35,410 bases of DNA from JAJOKI01 sp964412405 (GCA_964412405.1 CAYPOB010000004.1:1-35410); one strand, 5' to 3'. Positions 1 through 8,279 are shown, counted from the stretch's first letter. Translations and numbers: made by a program. Notes: generated by a model from the letters alone, not told the origin.

Positions 1-449
1 ATTTACTTCTCGCAACTTTAATTTCTCATGTCGCAACAGACAAGCCCTATATTTTGCCCACTGCGATTGTTTTATTCTATCACCGATGGGAATATTTAAT
101 AATGCCGCCGGCTTTACCCCTACTATCGTAGCACCAATAAGATCTATTAAATGAATCAAATAACAATCATCGCCGGCATGATCGCCTAAACACCCCATTA
201 TTTTGTTCAGTTGTTTCAATATTTCTTTCTCCTCCGTAATACAAATGTTCACTATTTTATCCCCTCTAAACTCTTCTTCCGACGACCCCTCCCCCTTCTC
301 ATCCAGCTTCCTCAGCATCTCGCAGACGCTGGGAGATGTTACCTTCATCTCCTTTGCGATGAGACCGACCCTGGCGTACCCCTTTTTCTCAACTATAGTA
401 AATATAGCCCCTAAGTAATCCTCGACTTTTCAGCTAAACATTCCATCAC
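1..449 (-). pseudogene. DtxR/MntR-family metal-dependent regulator, frameshifted and cut by the window edge
   Basis: Read on the minus strand, the frame entered near 428 gives VEDYLGAIFTIVEKKGYARV, followed by a helix-turn-helix (KVTSPSVCEMLRKLDEKG) typical of DtxR/MntR metalloregulators. The likely start (GTG 449 or ATG 446) lies in another frame, MECLAEKS. The two join if the AAAA run near 429-432 had one more A, so there is a 1-nt frameshift, either real or a sequencing error. The middle is divergent: the usual metal-site pattern DACKLEH appears as DDCYLIH, keeping Cys and His but losing Glu. The frame stays open to position 1, so the C-terminus is outside the window. Members bind Fe(II) or Mn(II) and repress metal-uptake genes. 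Family assignment rests on the N-terminal third; functionality is doubtful. Confidence 0.6.
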
Positions 450-457
450 TTTTTAAT

Positions 458-485
458 TTAGGCATGCCTAATTAGGCTGCCCTAA
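458..485 (-). promoter_or_regulatory. Tandem DtxR-type operators with TATA box
   Basis: Two adjacent 14-bp sites share TTAGG-N4-CCTAA: 458-471 is a perfect palindrome (TTAGGCATGCCTAA) and 472-485 differs only in the spacer. For the minus-strand gene, a TATA-like ATTTATATATT lies just upstream (about 484-494), so both operators cover the expected transcription start and lie directly before the GTG/ATG at 446-449. TTAGG/CCTAA half-sites are characteristic of DtxR/IdeR-family boxes. The arrangement suggests autorepression by the adjacent regulator. Confidence 0.65.
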
Positions 486-499
486 TATATAAATCTCTC

Positions 500-1073
<574 letters not shown>

Positions 1074-1409
1074 ATGAAATTGCCCTGTGAATTAATGGAC
1101 TGGTATATCCTACCAACCATAAGATATAAATTAGAAGTGTCTGAAAGACTTGGAATTACGCAGGCAGCGGTTTCGCAGTATGTGAAGGGGAAAAGGGGAA
1201 AAACCATGGAGTTCAAAGAAGATGTCAAAGAGGCCATCAAGAGATTGACAAATGATATCGCCGAGAATAGTGCCTTTGGTAATTTAATTCCAAGAATATG
1301 GTTGGGAATCTGTATGCAGATCAAAATAAGTATAGAGCTCTGCGAATTGCATAAAGGACGGGAGACGGTCCAGGAAGACTACGATGTGTGTTTGAGGACG
1401 CAAAAATGA
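1074..1409 (+). CDS. XRE-like archaeal transcriptional regulator (COG2522 type) with shortened HTH
   Basis: The 111-residue product starts MKLPCELMDWYILPTIRYKL and contains the recognition-helix signature LGITQAAVSQYVKGKRG, both hallmarks of a family of small archaeal regulators. The C-terminal part keeps the LCELHK...C element of the family, probably metal-binding. Between RYKL and EVSERLG the expected stretch of roughly a dozen residues (the first helix of the HTH, usually ending SQKEVAE) is missing, so there seems to be an in-frame internal deletion. ATG 1074 was chosen because of the MKLPCE family start and the preceding GGAGATG at 1057. The stop overlaps the ATG of the PP-loop gene (ATGA), so they are probably cotranscribed and this protein may regulate the sulfur cluster. 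DNA binding may be impaired. Confidence 0.75.
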   Translation: MKLPCELMDWYILPTIRYKLEVSERLGITQAAVSQYVKGKRGKTMEFKEDVKEAIKRLTNDIAENSAFGNLIPRIWLGICMQIKISIELCELHKGRETVQEDYDVCLRTQK

Positions 1410-2035
1410 AACTCGTATCACTAATTTCAGGTGGAATAGACTCGCCAGTTGCGACCTATCTTATGATGAAGAAGGAGGTGGAAGTAATTGCGCTTCATCT
1501 CGATAATCGCCCATTCGCCGATGAAAAACAGCTTGACAAGTCATTGAAGTTAGTAAAACACCTTGAAAATCTCTTCGATAAGAGTATAAAAACGTTCGTC
1601 GTCCCGCATGGGGACAATCAGGTCGCATTTGCGAGAAATTGTAGGAGAAATTTACAATGCGTGTTGTGTAAGAGGATGATGTTGAGAATTGCGGCGAAGA
1701 TGGTAGAAAAAGAGGGCGCTGATGGGATACTCACCGGAGAGTCGCTCGGACAGGTCGCATCCCAGACGCTGCAAAATATCCATGCGACGAATCAGGCAGT
1801 TAAAACGCCAATAATGAGGCCTTTGATCGGCATGGATAAGGTCGAGATCATTGACATCGCCAGGAGGATCGGCACCTATGACCTTTCGATTCTACCAGGT
1901 TTATGTTGTACGATCGTTCCAAAAAAACCCTCGACTGCTGCAAAATTGGATATTGTATTAAGGGAGGAGGAGAAGGTCAAGATGGATTCATTGGTCGAAA
2001 AATCGATGGAGGGTGCTCGTATTATATCTTGTTAA
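1406..2035 (+). CDS. Stand-alone ThiI-like PP-loop ATP pyrophosphatase domain protein
   Basis: The 209-residue protein matches the C-terminal AANH domain of ThiI (tRNA 4-thiouridine and thiazole sulfur transfer). The PP-loop SGGIDSP lies near residue 8, a CxxC (CVLC, residues 85-88) follows, then GESLGQVASQTLQN, and the ThiI-like LPGLCCTIVPKKPST near the end. The N-terminal ferredoxin-like and THUMP domains of full ThiI are absent, as is a rhodanese domain. The family activates a target as an adenylate and transfers sulfur from a cysteine persulfide; in archaeal ThiI a CxxC motif has been implicated. Without THUMP, the substrate may not be tRNA, or a separate THUMP protein may supply binding. 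The start at 1406 overlaps the previous stop (ATGA); an in-frame upstream ATG at 1388 is less likely. It sits directly before a small unknown gene and LarE. Confidence 0.8.
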   Translation: MKLVSLISGGIDSPVATYLMMKKEVEVIALHLDNRPFADEKQLDKSLKLVKHLENLFDKSIKTFVVPHGDNQVAFARNCRRNLQCVLCKRMMLRIAAKMVEKEGADGILTGESLGQVASQTLQNIHATNQAVKTPIMRPLIGMDKVEIIDIARRIGTYDLSILPGLCCTIVPKKPSTAAKLDIVLREEEKVKMDSLVEKSMEGARIISC

Positions 2036-2058
2036 GCCGTGCAAGACCTCTGCCGCGT

Positions 2059-2277
2059 ATGAGGCAATTCCCGATAGGGAGTCTTTGTTTCGACACCGAC
2101 GAATCTGCCGATAGATTGAGACAAGACTATGATATCGTGGCGAATGCTAAAATTATGTTGATCGTTAAGGATGCGTGCGAAGTTTCAATACATAGAAGTG
2201 AGAAGCACATTATAAAAACAGATTCAGAAGATAGGGCAAAAGAGGCGGCGGACAAAATATATGAATTGCTCAGATAA
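2059..2277 (+). CDS. Small hypothetical protein between ThiI-like and LarE genes
   Basis: A 72-residue frame starting MRQFPIGSLCF ends KEAADKIYELLR and overlaps the start of larE by 17 nt. An alternative TTG start at 2029 overlaps the thiI-like stop and adds LSRARPLPR. I do not recognise the family. The composition (charged, alternating beta-like and helical segments, one Cys) suggests a small folded alpha/beta protein. Tight packing with overlaps on both sides argues that it is a real member of the sulfur-transfer operon. It may be an accessory or substrate-binding subunit; this is inference from context only. Confidence 0.6.
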   Translation: MRQFPIGSLCFDTDESADRLRQDYDIVANAKIMLIVKDACEVSIHRSEKHIIKTDSEDRAKEAADKIYELLR

Positions 2278-3058
2278 ACTCGAAAGGCTGAAAGAAAATA
2301 TCATCGATAAAAAAAAGGTCTTGGTCGCATTCTCCGGGGGCGTTGATAGCGGGCTTCTTCTGAAAGTGACATATGACGCACTCGGTGATGATGCTTTTTG
2401 CGTCATTTTAGATACCGAAACGCTGCCGAGAATCGAACTGAAATATGCAAAAGAGTTCGTAGAAGGTCTTGGATGTCGATACGAGATAATAAAACACTCC
2501 GAACTGGAAAATGAGGAGTTCACTAAAAACTCATCAGATAGATGTTACTACTGCAAGAATGAATCTGCAAAGGTTTTAAAGAAATTAGCATCAGATATGG
2601 GTATAAAATGCATAGCGGATGGCGTTAATCTGTCAGATTTTGACGAACACCGCCCTGGAATAAAAGCATGCGATGAAGCTGGAATATGGCACCCTTTTGT
2701 CGATGTTGGAATAACGAAATCTGACATTCGCGAGATATCAAAAGAACTTGGATTATCATTTTGGAATAAACCGTCTTCTGCATGTTTATCCTCAAGAATA
2801 CCCTATGGTGAGGATATCACGAAAGATAAACTTTTGATGATCGAAAGGGCCGAAGAGACATTAATAAAGAGGGGTTTTGTGCAGGTAAGGGTCAGAATGC
2901 ATGGGGATATCGCGAGAGTGGAGGTATTGGGAGATGAAATGGAAGTTGTATTGGGGTTGAGAGATATAATCGTAAAAGAATTGAAGGCGATCGGATTTAA
3001 GTATGTAACGCTCGACCTTGAGGGATACAGAAGTGGGAGTATGGATGAGGTTTTATAA
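2261..3058 (+). CDS. larE: LarE-type ATP-dependent sulfur transferase
   Basis: A 265-residue PP-loop protein with FSGGVDSGLLLKV near residue 25, RCYYCK near residue 95, and the diagnostic PSSACLSSRIPYGE with its cysteine at residue 175. In Lactobacillus plantarum LarE the equivalent Cys176 gives up its sulfur to the nickel-pincer nucleotide precursor of lactate racemase. Length and motif order fit the LarE/COG1606 family. LarB and LarC are not in the window, so the archaeal substrate is open: a pincer cofactor, or a tRNA or other thiolation. The gene overlaps the preceding small frame and is the last gene of the plus-strand cluster; the next gene is convergent, 6 nt away. Confidence 0.88.
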   Translation: MNCSDKLERLKENIIDKKKVLVAFSGGVDSGLLLKVTYDALGDDAFCVILDTETLPRIELKYAKEFVEGLGCRYEIIKHSELENEEFTKNSSDRCYYCKNESAKVLKKLASDMGIKCIADGVNLSDFDEHRPGIKACDEAGIWHPFVDVGITKSDIREISKELGLSFWNKPSSACLSSRIPYGEDITKDKLLMIERAEETLIKRGFVQVRVRMHGDIARVEVLGDEMEVVLGLRDIIVKELKAIGFKYVTLDLEGYRSGSMDEVL

Positions 3059-3064
3059 TCGATT

Positions 3065-3700
3065 TCACCATCTAAAGAGCATCGTTATGCCAGTGCATGC
3101 TACCACTGTAAGCGTTATAATGAAGAGCATTCGAAGTCCATACTTCCATGCATTCTCGCCGCTTATCTTTGCAAGATAGATGCTCAACGATATCAATGTG
3201 ACATAGGATATGGCCAATGATGATTCAAACGCACCCACCCCAATTACCTCGTTTATTGGTATGATGAATGTCGATATAAAAAATGGCAACAGCACGATTG
3301 ACCCTATTAGTAATGGAGTTGCTCCATTAACCGCTGCCGTATATATCGATGCAAACTTTGATGCCCGTTCATGTTTCGTGTTGTTGAGATCGGCCAACAT
3401 AGCATTCCCTAACTGTTTGAGTTCCATAGCTCTTTCCGCCTGCTCAGTCATATAGGCACTGCTAGCACCTGAGATGCTCAATGCAACGCTCGCTGCAATG
3501 CCGGTACTCAGGATTGTCTCAGGATCTCTTATGCCAGACACATATGCGCCTATGATGATTCCCATCACAGTCAAGGCGCCATCAAAAGTATTCATGACGA
3601 AGTATCGCCTTGCAATCTTTGATACGCCTGTGATATCAAGATACGTCTTGATATTTTCCCTCAATTTGTCTTCTCCATTTTCAGTTCGACCCGCGTTCAT
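3065..3700 (-). CDS. VIT1/CCC1-family membrane protein
   Basis: A 211-residue integral membrane protein. The first helix region holds the family signature RYFVMNTFDGALTVMGIIIGA, followed by a transmembrane segment with SGASSAYMTEQAERAMELK, a polar loop rich in Glu and Lys, and three C-terminal hydrophobic segments. This is the VIT1 (vacuolar iron transporter-like) fold, whose characterised members export Fe(II) or Mn(II) in exchange for protons. Archaeal members are uncharacterised. It is convergent with larE and divergent from the EamA transporter. Metal transport is inferred from the family alone. Confidence 0.8.
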   Translation of the reverse strand: MNAGRTENGEDKLRENIKTYLDITGVSKIARRYFVMNTFDGALTVMGIIIGAYVSGIRDPETILSTGIAASVALSISGASSAYMTEQAERAMELKQLGNAMLADLNNTKHERASKFASIYTAAVNGATPLLIGSIVLLPFFISTFIIPINEVIGVGAFESSLAISYVTLISLSIYLAKISGENAWKYGLRMLFIITLTVVACTGITMLFRW

Positions 3701-3756
3701 ACAATAGATATATGCCCAAATAAATAAAGCTTAGTGAGAACTTATAAGGTAATATC

Positions 3757-4638
3757 ATGAACTCGCTGAAAACCTACGCGACAATTCTGATTGCCATGAT
3801 GCTCTGGTCGGCAACGTTCGTCCTCGTCAAGATAGGATTGGCAGAGGTAACACCGATTTATCTGGCAGCTATGCGATTTTCCATTGCCACGATTGTACTG
3901 ATGGGTTATGCGCTGGTCAAATTCAAAATACAGGAGATCAAACAATTCGCGAAGGATAATTTCGTAACATTGCTCGCGCTTGGCATCGTTGGCATTACCA
4001 TCCCAAATATAATGCAGAACCTGGGAATGCTTTACGTAACCGCTTCTATGGCGAGTATTTTGCAAAACAGCAGCCCTGCGTTCACGTTAATCTTGGCGGC
4101 GATATTTCTGCGCGAGTCGCTTGGCTACAAAAAGCTATTTGGTCTGGCCATCTCCTTCATAGGCGTCGTCGTCATATCGACCAATGGAGATTTTTCAACC
4201 ATCGGCAATGGCTCTCCTCTTTTTTATGGCAATTTGATGCTCATATCCTCGGCGATATGCTATTCCATTTATACTATCATCGGCAAGAAGCTCCTGGAGA
4301 ACAACAACCCTCTCCTCATTTTGGCTGTAAGCACACTCATGGGAACGATATTATTGAACATAATCTCGGTATTGACGGAGCCCGTCATCTTCTCATATTC
4401 AGCAGAAACATGGTCTGTTATCCTCACGTTAGCGATCATTTGTACAGTGATAGGGACGTTATTATATTTCGAGGTGCTCAAAGAACTGGAAGCATCGAAG
4501 ACGAACTTCTTCGCACTCCTCATACCGATATTCGCTACCATCCAGGCATACGTGTTCCTCGCCGAGACGATTCATCCATATAAAATTGCATGCGGCGCTT
4601 TGATCTTGGCGGGCATCTGGATTGCGCAGAAGGAATAG
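3757..4638 (+). CDS. EamA/DMT-family transporter
   Basis: A 293-residue protein with about ten hydrophobic segments in two EamA repeats. The first ends near SFIGVVVI and the second contains TLLYFEVLKELEASKTNFFALLIPIFATI and AETIHPYKIACGALILAGIWIAQ, typical of drug/metabolite exporters. The substrate cannot be predicted. The coding sequence is complete before the N gap, and its last 55 nt are repeated after the gap (4739-4793) as an assembly artefact. In the real chromosome its TAG probably abuts the stop codon of the convergent DUF362 gene. Confidence 0.85.
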   Translation: MNSLKTYATILIAMMLWSATFVLVKIGLAEVTPIYLAAMRFSIATIVLMGYALVKFKIQEIKQFAKDNFVTLLALGIVGITIPNIMQNLGMLYVTASMASILQNSSPAFTLILAAIFLRESLGYKKLFGLAISFIGVVVISTNGDFSTIGNGSPLFYGNLMLISSAICYSIYTIIGKKLLENNNPLLILAVSTLMGTILLNIISVLTEPVIFSYSAETWSVILTLAIICTVIGTLLYFEVLKELEASKTNFFALLIPIFATIQAYVFLAETIHPYKIACGALILAGIWIAQKE

Positions 4639-4793
4639 NNNNNNNNNNNNNNNNNNNNNNNNNNNNNNNNNNNNNNNNNNNNNNNNNNNNNNNNNNNNNN
4701 NNNNNNNNNNNNNNNNNNNNNNNNNNNNNNNNNNNNNNAATTGCATGCGGCGCTTTGATCTTGGCGGGCATCTGGATTGCGCAGAAGGAATAG
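4584..4793. other. Scaffold gap: 100 N flanked by identical 55-bp ends
   Basis: Positions 4584-4638 and 4739-4793 are identical over 55 bp, separated by exactly 100 N. A second gap at 33182-33391 has the same geometry. Equal 55-bp overlaps point to contig ends sharing one assembly k-mer that were scaffolded rather than merged. The true sequence most likely lacks the Ns and one copy (155 bp). Confidence 0.95.
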
Positions 4794-5906
4794 TTATACC
4801 ACTTTGATGATGTCATATTTCATTGAGCCGAGCTGAAGTTTTTCTGCCGCTTCCAATTGGTATTTGGAGTGAGTCCATTCAAAAATGCTGTGAAACATAT
4901 CTTCACCATTCCGTGCCATTGAGTTTGGGAGCATTGGAGCCTGATTCACCATATCCACCGATGCTTTGTCTATCGCGAGTATATCATCCGAGGCAAGGAT
5001 GCCAATATCTGGCACAATGGAGTTATCCGAGTAAGGGCAGCAATCGCAATGCGGCGTGATGTCGAGCAGGAAGTTCACGTATCGAATATTCTCCTCTCCT
5101 ACTATGTCTAAAACCGCCCTAGTGCAGTCAATAAATCGCTCGGAAAGGTCTCGGGACGAAGTCCATCTGATGGGTATGGCATCTTCTACTTCAGCATATC
5201 CCTGGCATCTTGTGCATCTCTCGTGGTCGACCTTCCGTTCCTTTATGGCATCATCCGAGCATATGCCAATACATTCACCACATTTTGTACAGCGTCCCAT
5301 GTCGATGACGGGCGGATTATACATATGCACATCGTATTTGGATGTCTTGGTAGTGCAGCCAACGCCCATATTTTTCAACGCGCCACCAAAACCGCTGTTT
5401 AAGTGGCCCTTGAAATGCGCCAGTGAAATCACCTTATCTGCCTCTACGATGTGCTTCGCTACATATGCGCTTTTGAGCTGAAGGCCATCAATTTGAACCT
5501 CGACGCCATCAAAGCCCCTTAACCCATCAGCGATGATGATCGGTGCGGATAGCGTCTGATGAGTATATCCGTTTTCCTCTGCAGTTTCGATCTTTCCAAC
5601 TGCGAAGCATCTCTTATGAATCATTCCAAGCCCAGTCGTCTCAGTCACAAAGGGCATGCCGCCCCTTTTCTTAACCATCTGGGCTACCTTTCGGATGAAC
5701 ACCGAGCGCAGTGTTTTCGTCGTTCCGTGGTCGCCGAAGTGCATCTTTAGGGCGACCTGGTCGCCTTTTTCGATGTCATCCAAAGTGCCACTTTCCCCTA
5801 AAAGACGCTCCAGCTTGCTAACAGTGCTCAACTTTGGTTGATACCATTTTTCGGGCTGATCGACCGGCGCCCTTGAATCTACGAAATATACTCGGGTAGC
5901 GCTCAT
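4794..5906 (-). CDS. DUF362 / ferredoxin-like iron-sulfur protein (COG2768 type)
   Basis: A 370-residue protein starting MSATRVYFVDSRAP; an upstream in-frame start at 5933 would add nine unlikely residues. The N-terminal two-thirds is the DUF362 domain, with VALKMHFGDHGTTKTLR, GGMPFVTETTGLG and LAHFKGHLNSGFGGALKNMGVGC. It is followed by a 4Fe-4S motif CTKCGECIGIC, a partial second motif (CTRCQGY) and a CDCC cluster near the C-terminus. Members are common in anaerobic archaea and bacteria and are usually annotated as Fe-S proteins of unknown function. A redox or maturation role is plausible but unproven. It is convergent with the EamA gene and possibly co-directional with guaAA upstream. Confidence 0.85.
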   Translation of the reverse strand: MSATRVYFVDSRAPVDQPEKWYQPKLSTVSKLERLLGESGTLDDIEKGDQVALKMHFGDHGTTKTLRSVFIRKVAQMVKKRGGMPFVTETTGLGMIHKRCFAVGKIETAEENGYTHQTLSAPIIIADGLRGFDGVEVQIDGLQLKSAYVAKHIVEADKVISLAHFKGHLNSGFGGALKNMGVGCTTKTSKYDVHMYNPPVIDMGRCTKCGECIGICSDDAIKERKVDHERCTRCQGYAEVEDAIPIRWTSSRDLSERFIDCTRAVLDIVGEENIRYVNFLLDITPHCDCCPYSDNSIVPDIGILASDDILAIDKASVDMVNQAPMLPNSMARNGEDMFHSIFEWTHSKYQLEAAEKLQLGSMKYDIIKVV

Positions 5907-5967
5907 ATAGTACAATAGGTAAAAGGGATACAAAACATTAACTAGTGAAACAATCGATATTGGACGT

Positions 5968-6537
5968 CTAACGACTTCTGCAAACTTCTAAAAAATTCTT
6001 GAACAAGTCGGTGCCCTGAACGGTATGCGAGACTTCAGGATGCCACTGCACGCCGTATAGGGGACGCTCTACATGCTTCATGGCTTCGTTTTCGCAGATG
6101 TCCGAACGCGCTAATCGAATAAAATTCTCAGGCAGAACGCCGACTTCGTCTGCATGGGATGTCCAGGTATTCGTCGTCGGACTCAGACCTTTGAGTATAT
6201 CATCTTCATAGAGGATTTCAACTAATACTTCTGCATACTCTCCGTGCTTGCCTTTGCGCACCTCGCCGCCAAATGCCTTTGCCATCAATTGATGCCCTAA
6301 ACAGATGCCAAGGATGGGCACATCGACCTCATGCACGTATTTCATGCAGTTTCCTATTTGCCCCATGGTCGGTCCACCGCTCAGAATCAGCCCGTACGGC
6401 TCCTTTTCTAAGATTTCCTCTGCGGATAAGGTGTTTTCTACTAGCTGGTTATCGATACCCAAGTCTCTTATCGCTCTATGTATCAGATGACAAAACTGTC
6501 CATAGTTGTTTATGATGAGGATTTTTGTACTGCTCAT
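5968..6537 (-). CDS. guaAA: GMP synthase subunit A (glutamine amidotransferase)
   Basis: The 189-residue class I glutaminase hydrolyses glutamine and feeds ammonia to the separate ATP-pyrophosphatase subunit (GuaAB), which converts XMP to GMP. The catalytic triad is visible: Cys in GICLGHQLMAKAFGGEV, and His and Glu in VQWHPEVSHT; the oxyanion strand is LILSGGPTMG. Archaea typically encode the two GMP synthase subunits separately; the partner is not in this window. ATG 6537 is preferred over the GTG at 6546 because GTGA then serves as a ribosome site. It is transcribed divergently from RPA across a short region holding a 17-bp direct repeat. Confidence 0.9.
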   Translation of the reverse strand: MSSTKILIINNYGQFCHLIHRAIRDLGIDNQLVENTLSAEEILEKEPYGLILSGGPTMGQIGNCMKYVHEVDVPILGICLGHQLMAKAFGGEVRKGKHGEYAEVLVEILYEDDILKGLSPTTNTWTSHADEVGVLPENFIRLARSDICENEAMKHVERPLYGVQWHPEVSHTVQGTDLFKNFLEVCRSR

Positions 6538-6567
6538 TACTTTCACTCTGCTATCGTTAGTTTTATT

Positions 6568-6612
6568 TATTGTAGCAATGACTTGTATTATTGTAGCAGG
6601 GACTTATATATG
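6568..6612. promoter_or_regulatory. 17-bp direct repeat next to a TATA box between guaAA and rpa
   Basis: TATTGTAGCAATGACTT at 6568-6584 and TATTGTAGCAGGGACTT at 6589-6605 match at 15 of 17 positions, with a 21-bp period (about two helical turns). The second copy runs into TTATATATG (6604-6612), a good archaeal TATA box for the plus-strand rpa gene starting at 6652. Placement just upstream of TATA suits an activator site, or a shared operator for both divergent genes. No regulator is identified. Confidence 0.5.
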
Positions 6613-6651
6613 CTTCACTAAAATGATAAACAAGCGGTTTGAGGTGTGAAC

Positions 6652-7581
6652 ATGATAAAAGAAATAGCTGAACAACTAAAGACTCGTTTTTCTGAGATGG
6701 GCATAGAAGCCCCTCTAGAAGAGATCGAATCCAAACTGGACGCTTTGATCAACGAATATCGCGTTCCAGCTGATGAAGCAAAGCGTAGCGTTGTTAACCA
6801 ATATTTAAGAAAGTCGGACATACCCAGGAATGAATTTTATGCCCAGTCAGAGTCCGATTTTGTCAAGATTAGGGATATCCAATCCGAAGGACGGTGGGTC
6901 AGTCTAACGGCGAAAGTAGTTCAACTATGGACCTCTGAGAGCAAATCAATAGCACAGGTCGGGCTGATAGGTGATGATACTGGCACGATCAAATTCGTCA
7001 ACTGGGCGAAATCAAACCGCACCATGGTCGAAGAAGATAAAAACTATGTGTTCAAGAATGTGGTGACCGATTCGTGGCAGGGCAGGTTCCAGGTGAACTT
7101 CAACAAGAACACCGAGATACAGGAAACAGAAGAGGAGATAGTGGTAGGCTCTCTTGTGGAAGAGATTATGGGAGTGATAATAAACATCCAATCGGGTTCT
7201 GGTCTGATTAAACGGTGCGAATCGTGCAATCGTGCCATCATCAAAGGTTCCTGTGGCGAGCATGGAAAGGTCGAGGGTAACTATGACTTGCGAGTGAAGG
7301 CAATTATAGATGATGGCAAAATCGTACAGGATGTTCTTTTGAACAGAGATAATATCGAAACATTGACCGACATAACTCTGGATCGGGCAAAGGAGATGAC
7401 GGCAGAGGCATTGGATCCCTCTGTGGTTTTAGATGCGCTTGCAGACAAACTGATCGGGCGATACTTCAAAGTACAAGGTCCAAAAATCGGTCGCTATATG
7501 TTGGTGGAAGAGATTCAAAAAATGCCTATGGCATCGAACGATGATGTCAAGGGCTTAATAGCGCAAGTGGAGGCGTTATAA
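6652..7581 (+). CDS. rpa: Replication protein A (single-strand DNA-binding protein)
   Basis: The 309-residue protein has an N-terminal helical segment, an OB-fold at about residues 65-165 (WVSLTAKVVQLW...VGLIGDDTGTIKFVNW), a zinc-finger motif CESCNRAIIKGSCGEH near residues 185-200 and a second OB-like region after it. This is the architecture of euryarchaeal RPA, which coats single-stranded DNA in replication, recombination and repair. ATG 6652 with GAGGTG at 6641-6646 is preferred; the GTG at 6646 lies inside that ribosome site. The stop overlaps the next start (TAATG), the typical coupling of RPA to its associated protein. The promoter carries the 17-bp direct repeat. Confidence 0.9.
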   Translation: MIKEIAEQLKTRFSEMGIEAPLEEIESKLDALINEYRVPADEAKRSVVNQYLRKSDIPRNEFYAQSESDFVKIRDIQSEGRWVSLTAKVVQLWTSESKSIAQVGLIGDDTGTIKFVNWAKSNRTMVEEDKNYVFKNVVTDSWQGRFQVNFNKNTEIQETEEEIVVGSLVEEIMGVIINIQSGSGLIKRCESCNRAIIKGSCGEHGKVEGNYDLRVKAIIDDGKIVQDVLLNRDNIETLTDITLDRAKEMTAEALDPSVVLDALADKLIGRYFKVQGPKIGRYMLVEEIQKMPMASNDDVKGLIAQVEAL

Positions 7582-8258
7582 TGCAGGATGCTGACACACC
7601 GCTACAAATCCCTAATGATACAGAACCCCTCATAGATCGAAGATTTAGAGAAAGAGAAGTAGCCAAGCGGATTTTCGCCAAGGAATACAGGGAGTCCAAT
7701 CTGACATTCAAGGAGAGTGATGACCAATATGCGCCGCTCTATTTATTGACTCCTACTGGCGCGAAATGCAATAGGGTGTTCATCGTAGGCACGCTGACCG
7801 AGAAAGAGGATATAGGGACTGGTGCAGAATTTTGGCGCGCGCGCGTTGCGGATCCCACTGGCATCTTCACAGTATATGCTGGACAGTATCAACCGGAGGC
7901 CACTCAAGCGCTCGTAGAAATCGAGCCGCCGCAATTCGTGGCGGTCGCGGGAAAGGTCAGCGTATATGACCCAGGCGATGGTAAAATTGCTTCCATCAAG
8001 CCCGAGTCCATATCTGTGGTCGATGCCGAGACTAGAGATGTATGGATTATGGAGACTGCCAGACATACATTGGAGCGCATATCTGCCATTGACTCGGAAG
8101 ACCCCGACGTTAAAAAAGCAGTAGAGCACTATTCGCCGGATCGGGAGTATTATAAACAAATTGTGCTGATGGCACTTATGTCAATGACAGATGAACCCAC
8201 CGAAGAGAAGAATTCCGACAAGGGCGGATTTAATGTGATCGATCTGAGCAGCACTTAG
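7581..8258 (+). CDS. RPA-associated protein (COG3390)
   Basis: A 225-residue OB-fold protein translationally coupled to RPA. The N-terminus has REREVAKRIFAKEYRES, then a core with CNRVFIVGTLTEKEDIG, FWRARVADPTGIFTVYAGQYQPEA and PQFVAVAGKVSVYD, the signature of the haloarchaeal/methanogen RPA-associated proteins (Rpap). In Haloferax the corresponding partners are co-transcribed with their cognate RPA and form a complex with it. The acidic C-terminal tail may mediate contacts. The next gene (MoaD-like) follows after 21 nt. Confidence 0.88.
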   Translation: MQDADTPLQIPNDTEPLIDRRFREREVAKRIFAKEYRESNLTFKESDDQYAPLYLLTPTGAKCNRVFIVGTLTEKEDIGTGAEFWRARVADPTGIFTVYAGQYQPEATQALVEIEPPQFVAVAGKVSVYDPGDGKIASIKPESISVVDAETRDVWIMETARHTLERISAIDSEDPDVKKAVEHYSPDREYYKQIVLMALMSMTDEPTEEKNSDKGGFNVIDLSST

Positions 8259-8279
8259 GCTAACAGAAGGGAGAGTAGC

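Noticed and set aside
1903..2277. Long 124-codon frame starting at 1903
   Set aside because: Its first third is the out-of-frame shadow of the ThiI-like gene; only the part from 2029 or 2059 onward is taken as real.
4584..4793. Biological 55-bp direct repeat or mobile element at the EamA 3' end
   Set aside because: Same size as the repeat at the second gap and separated by exactly 100 N, so it is an assembly artefact.
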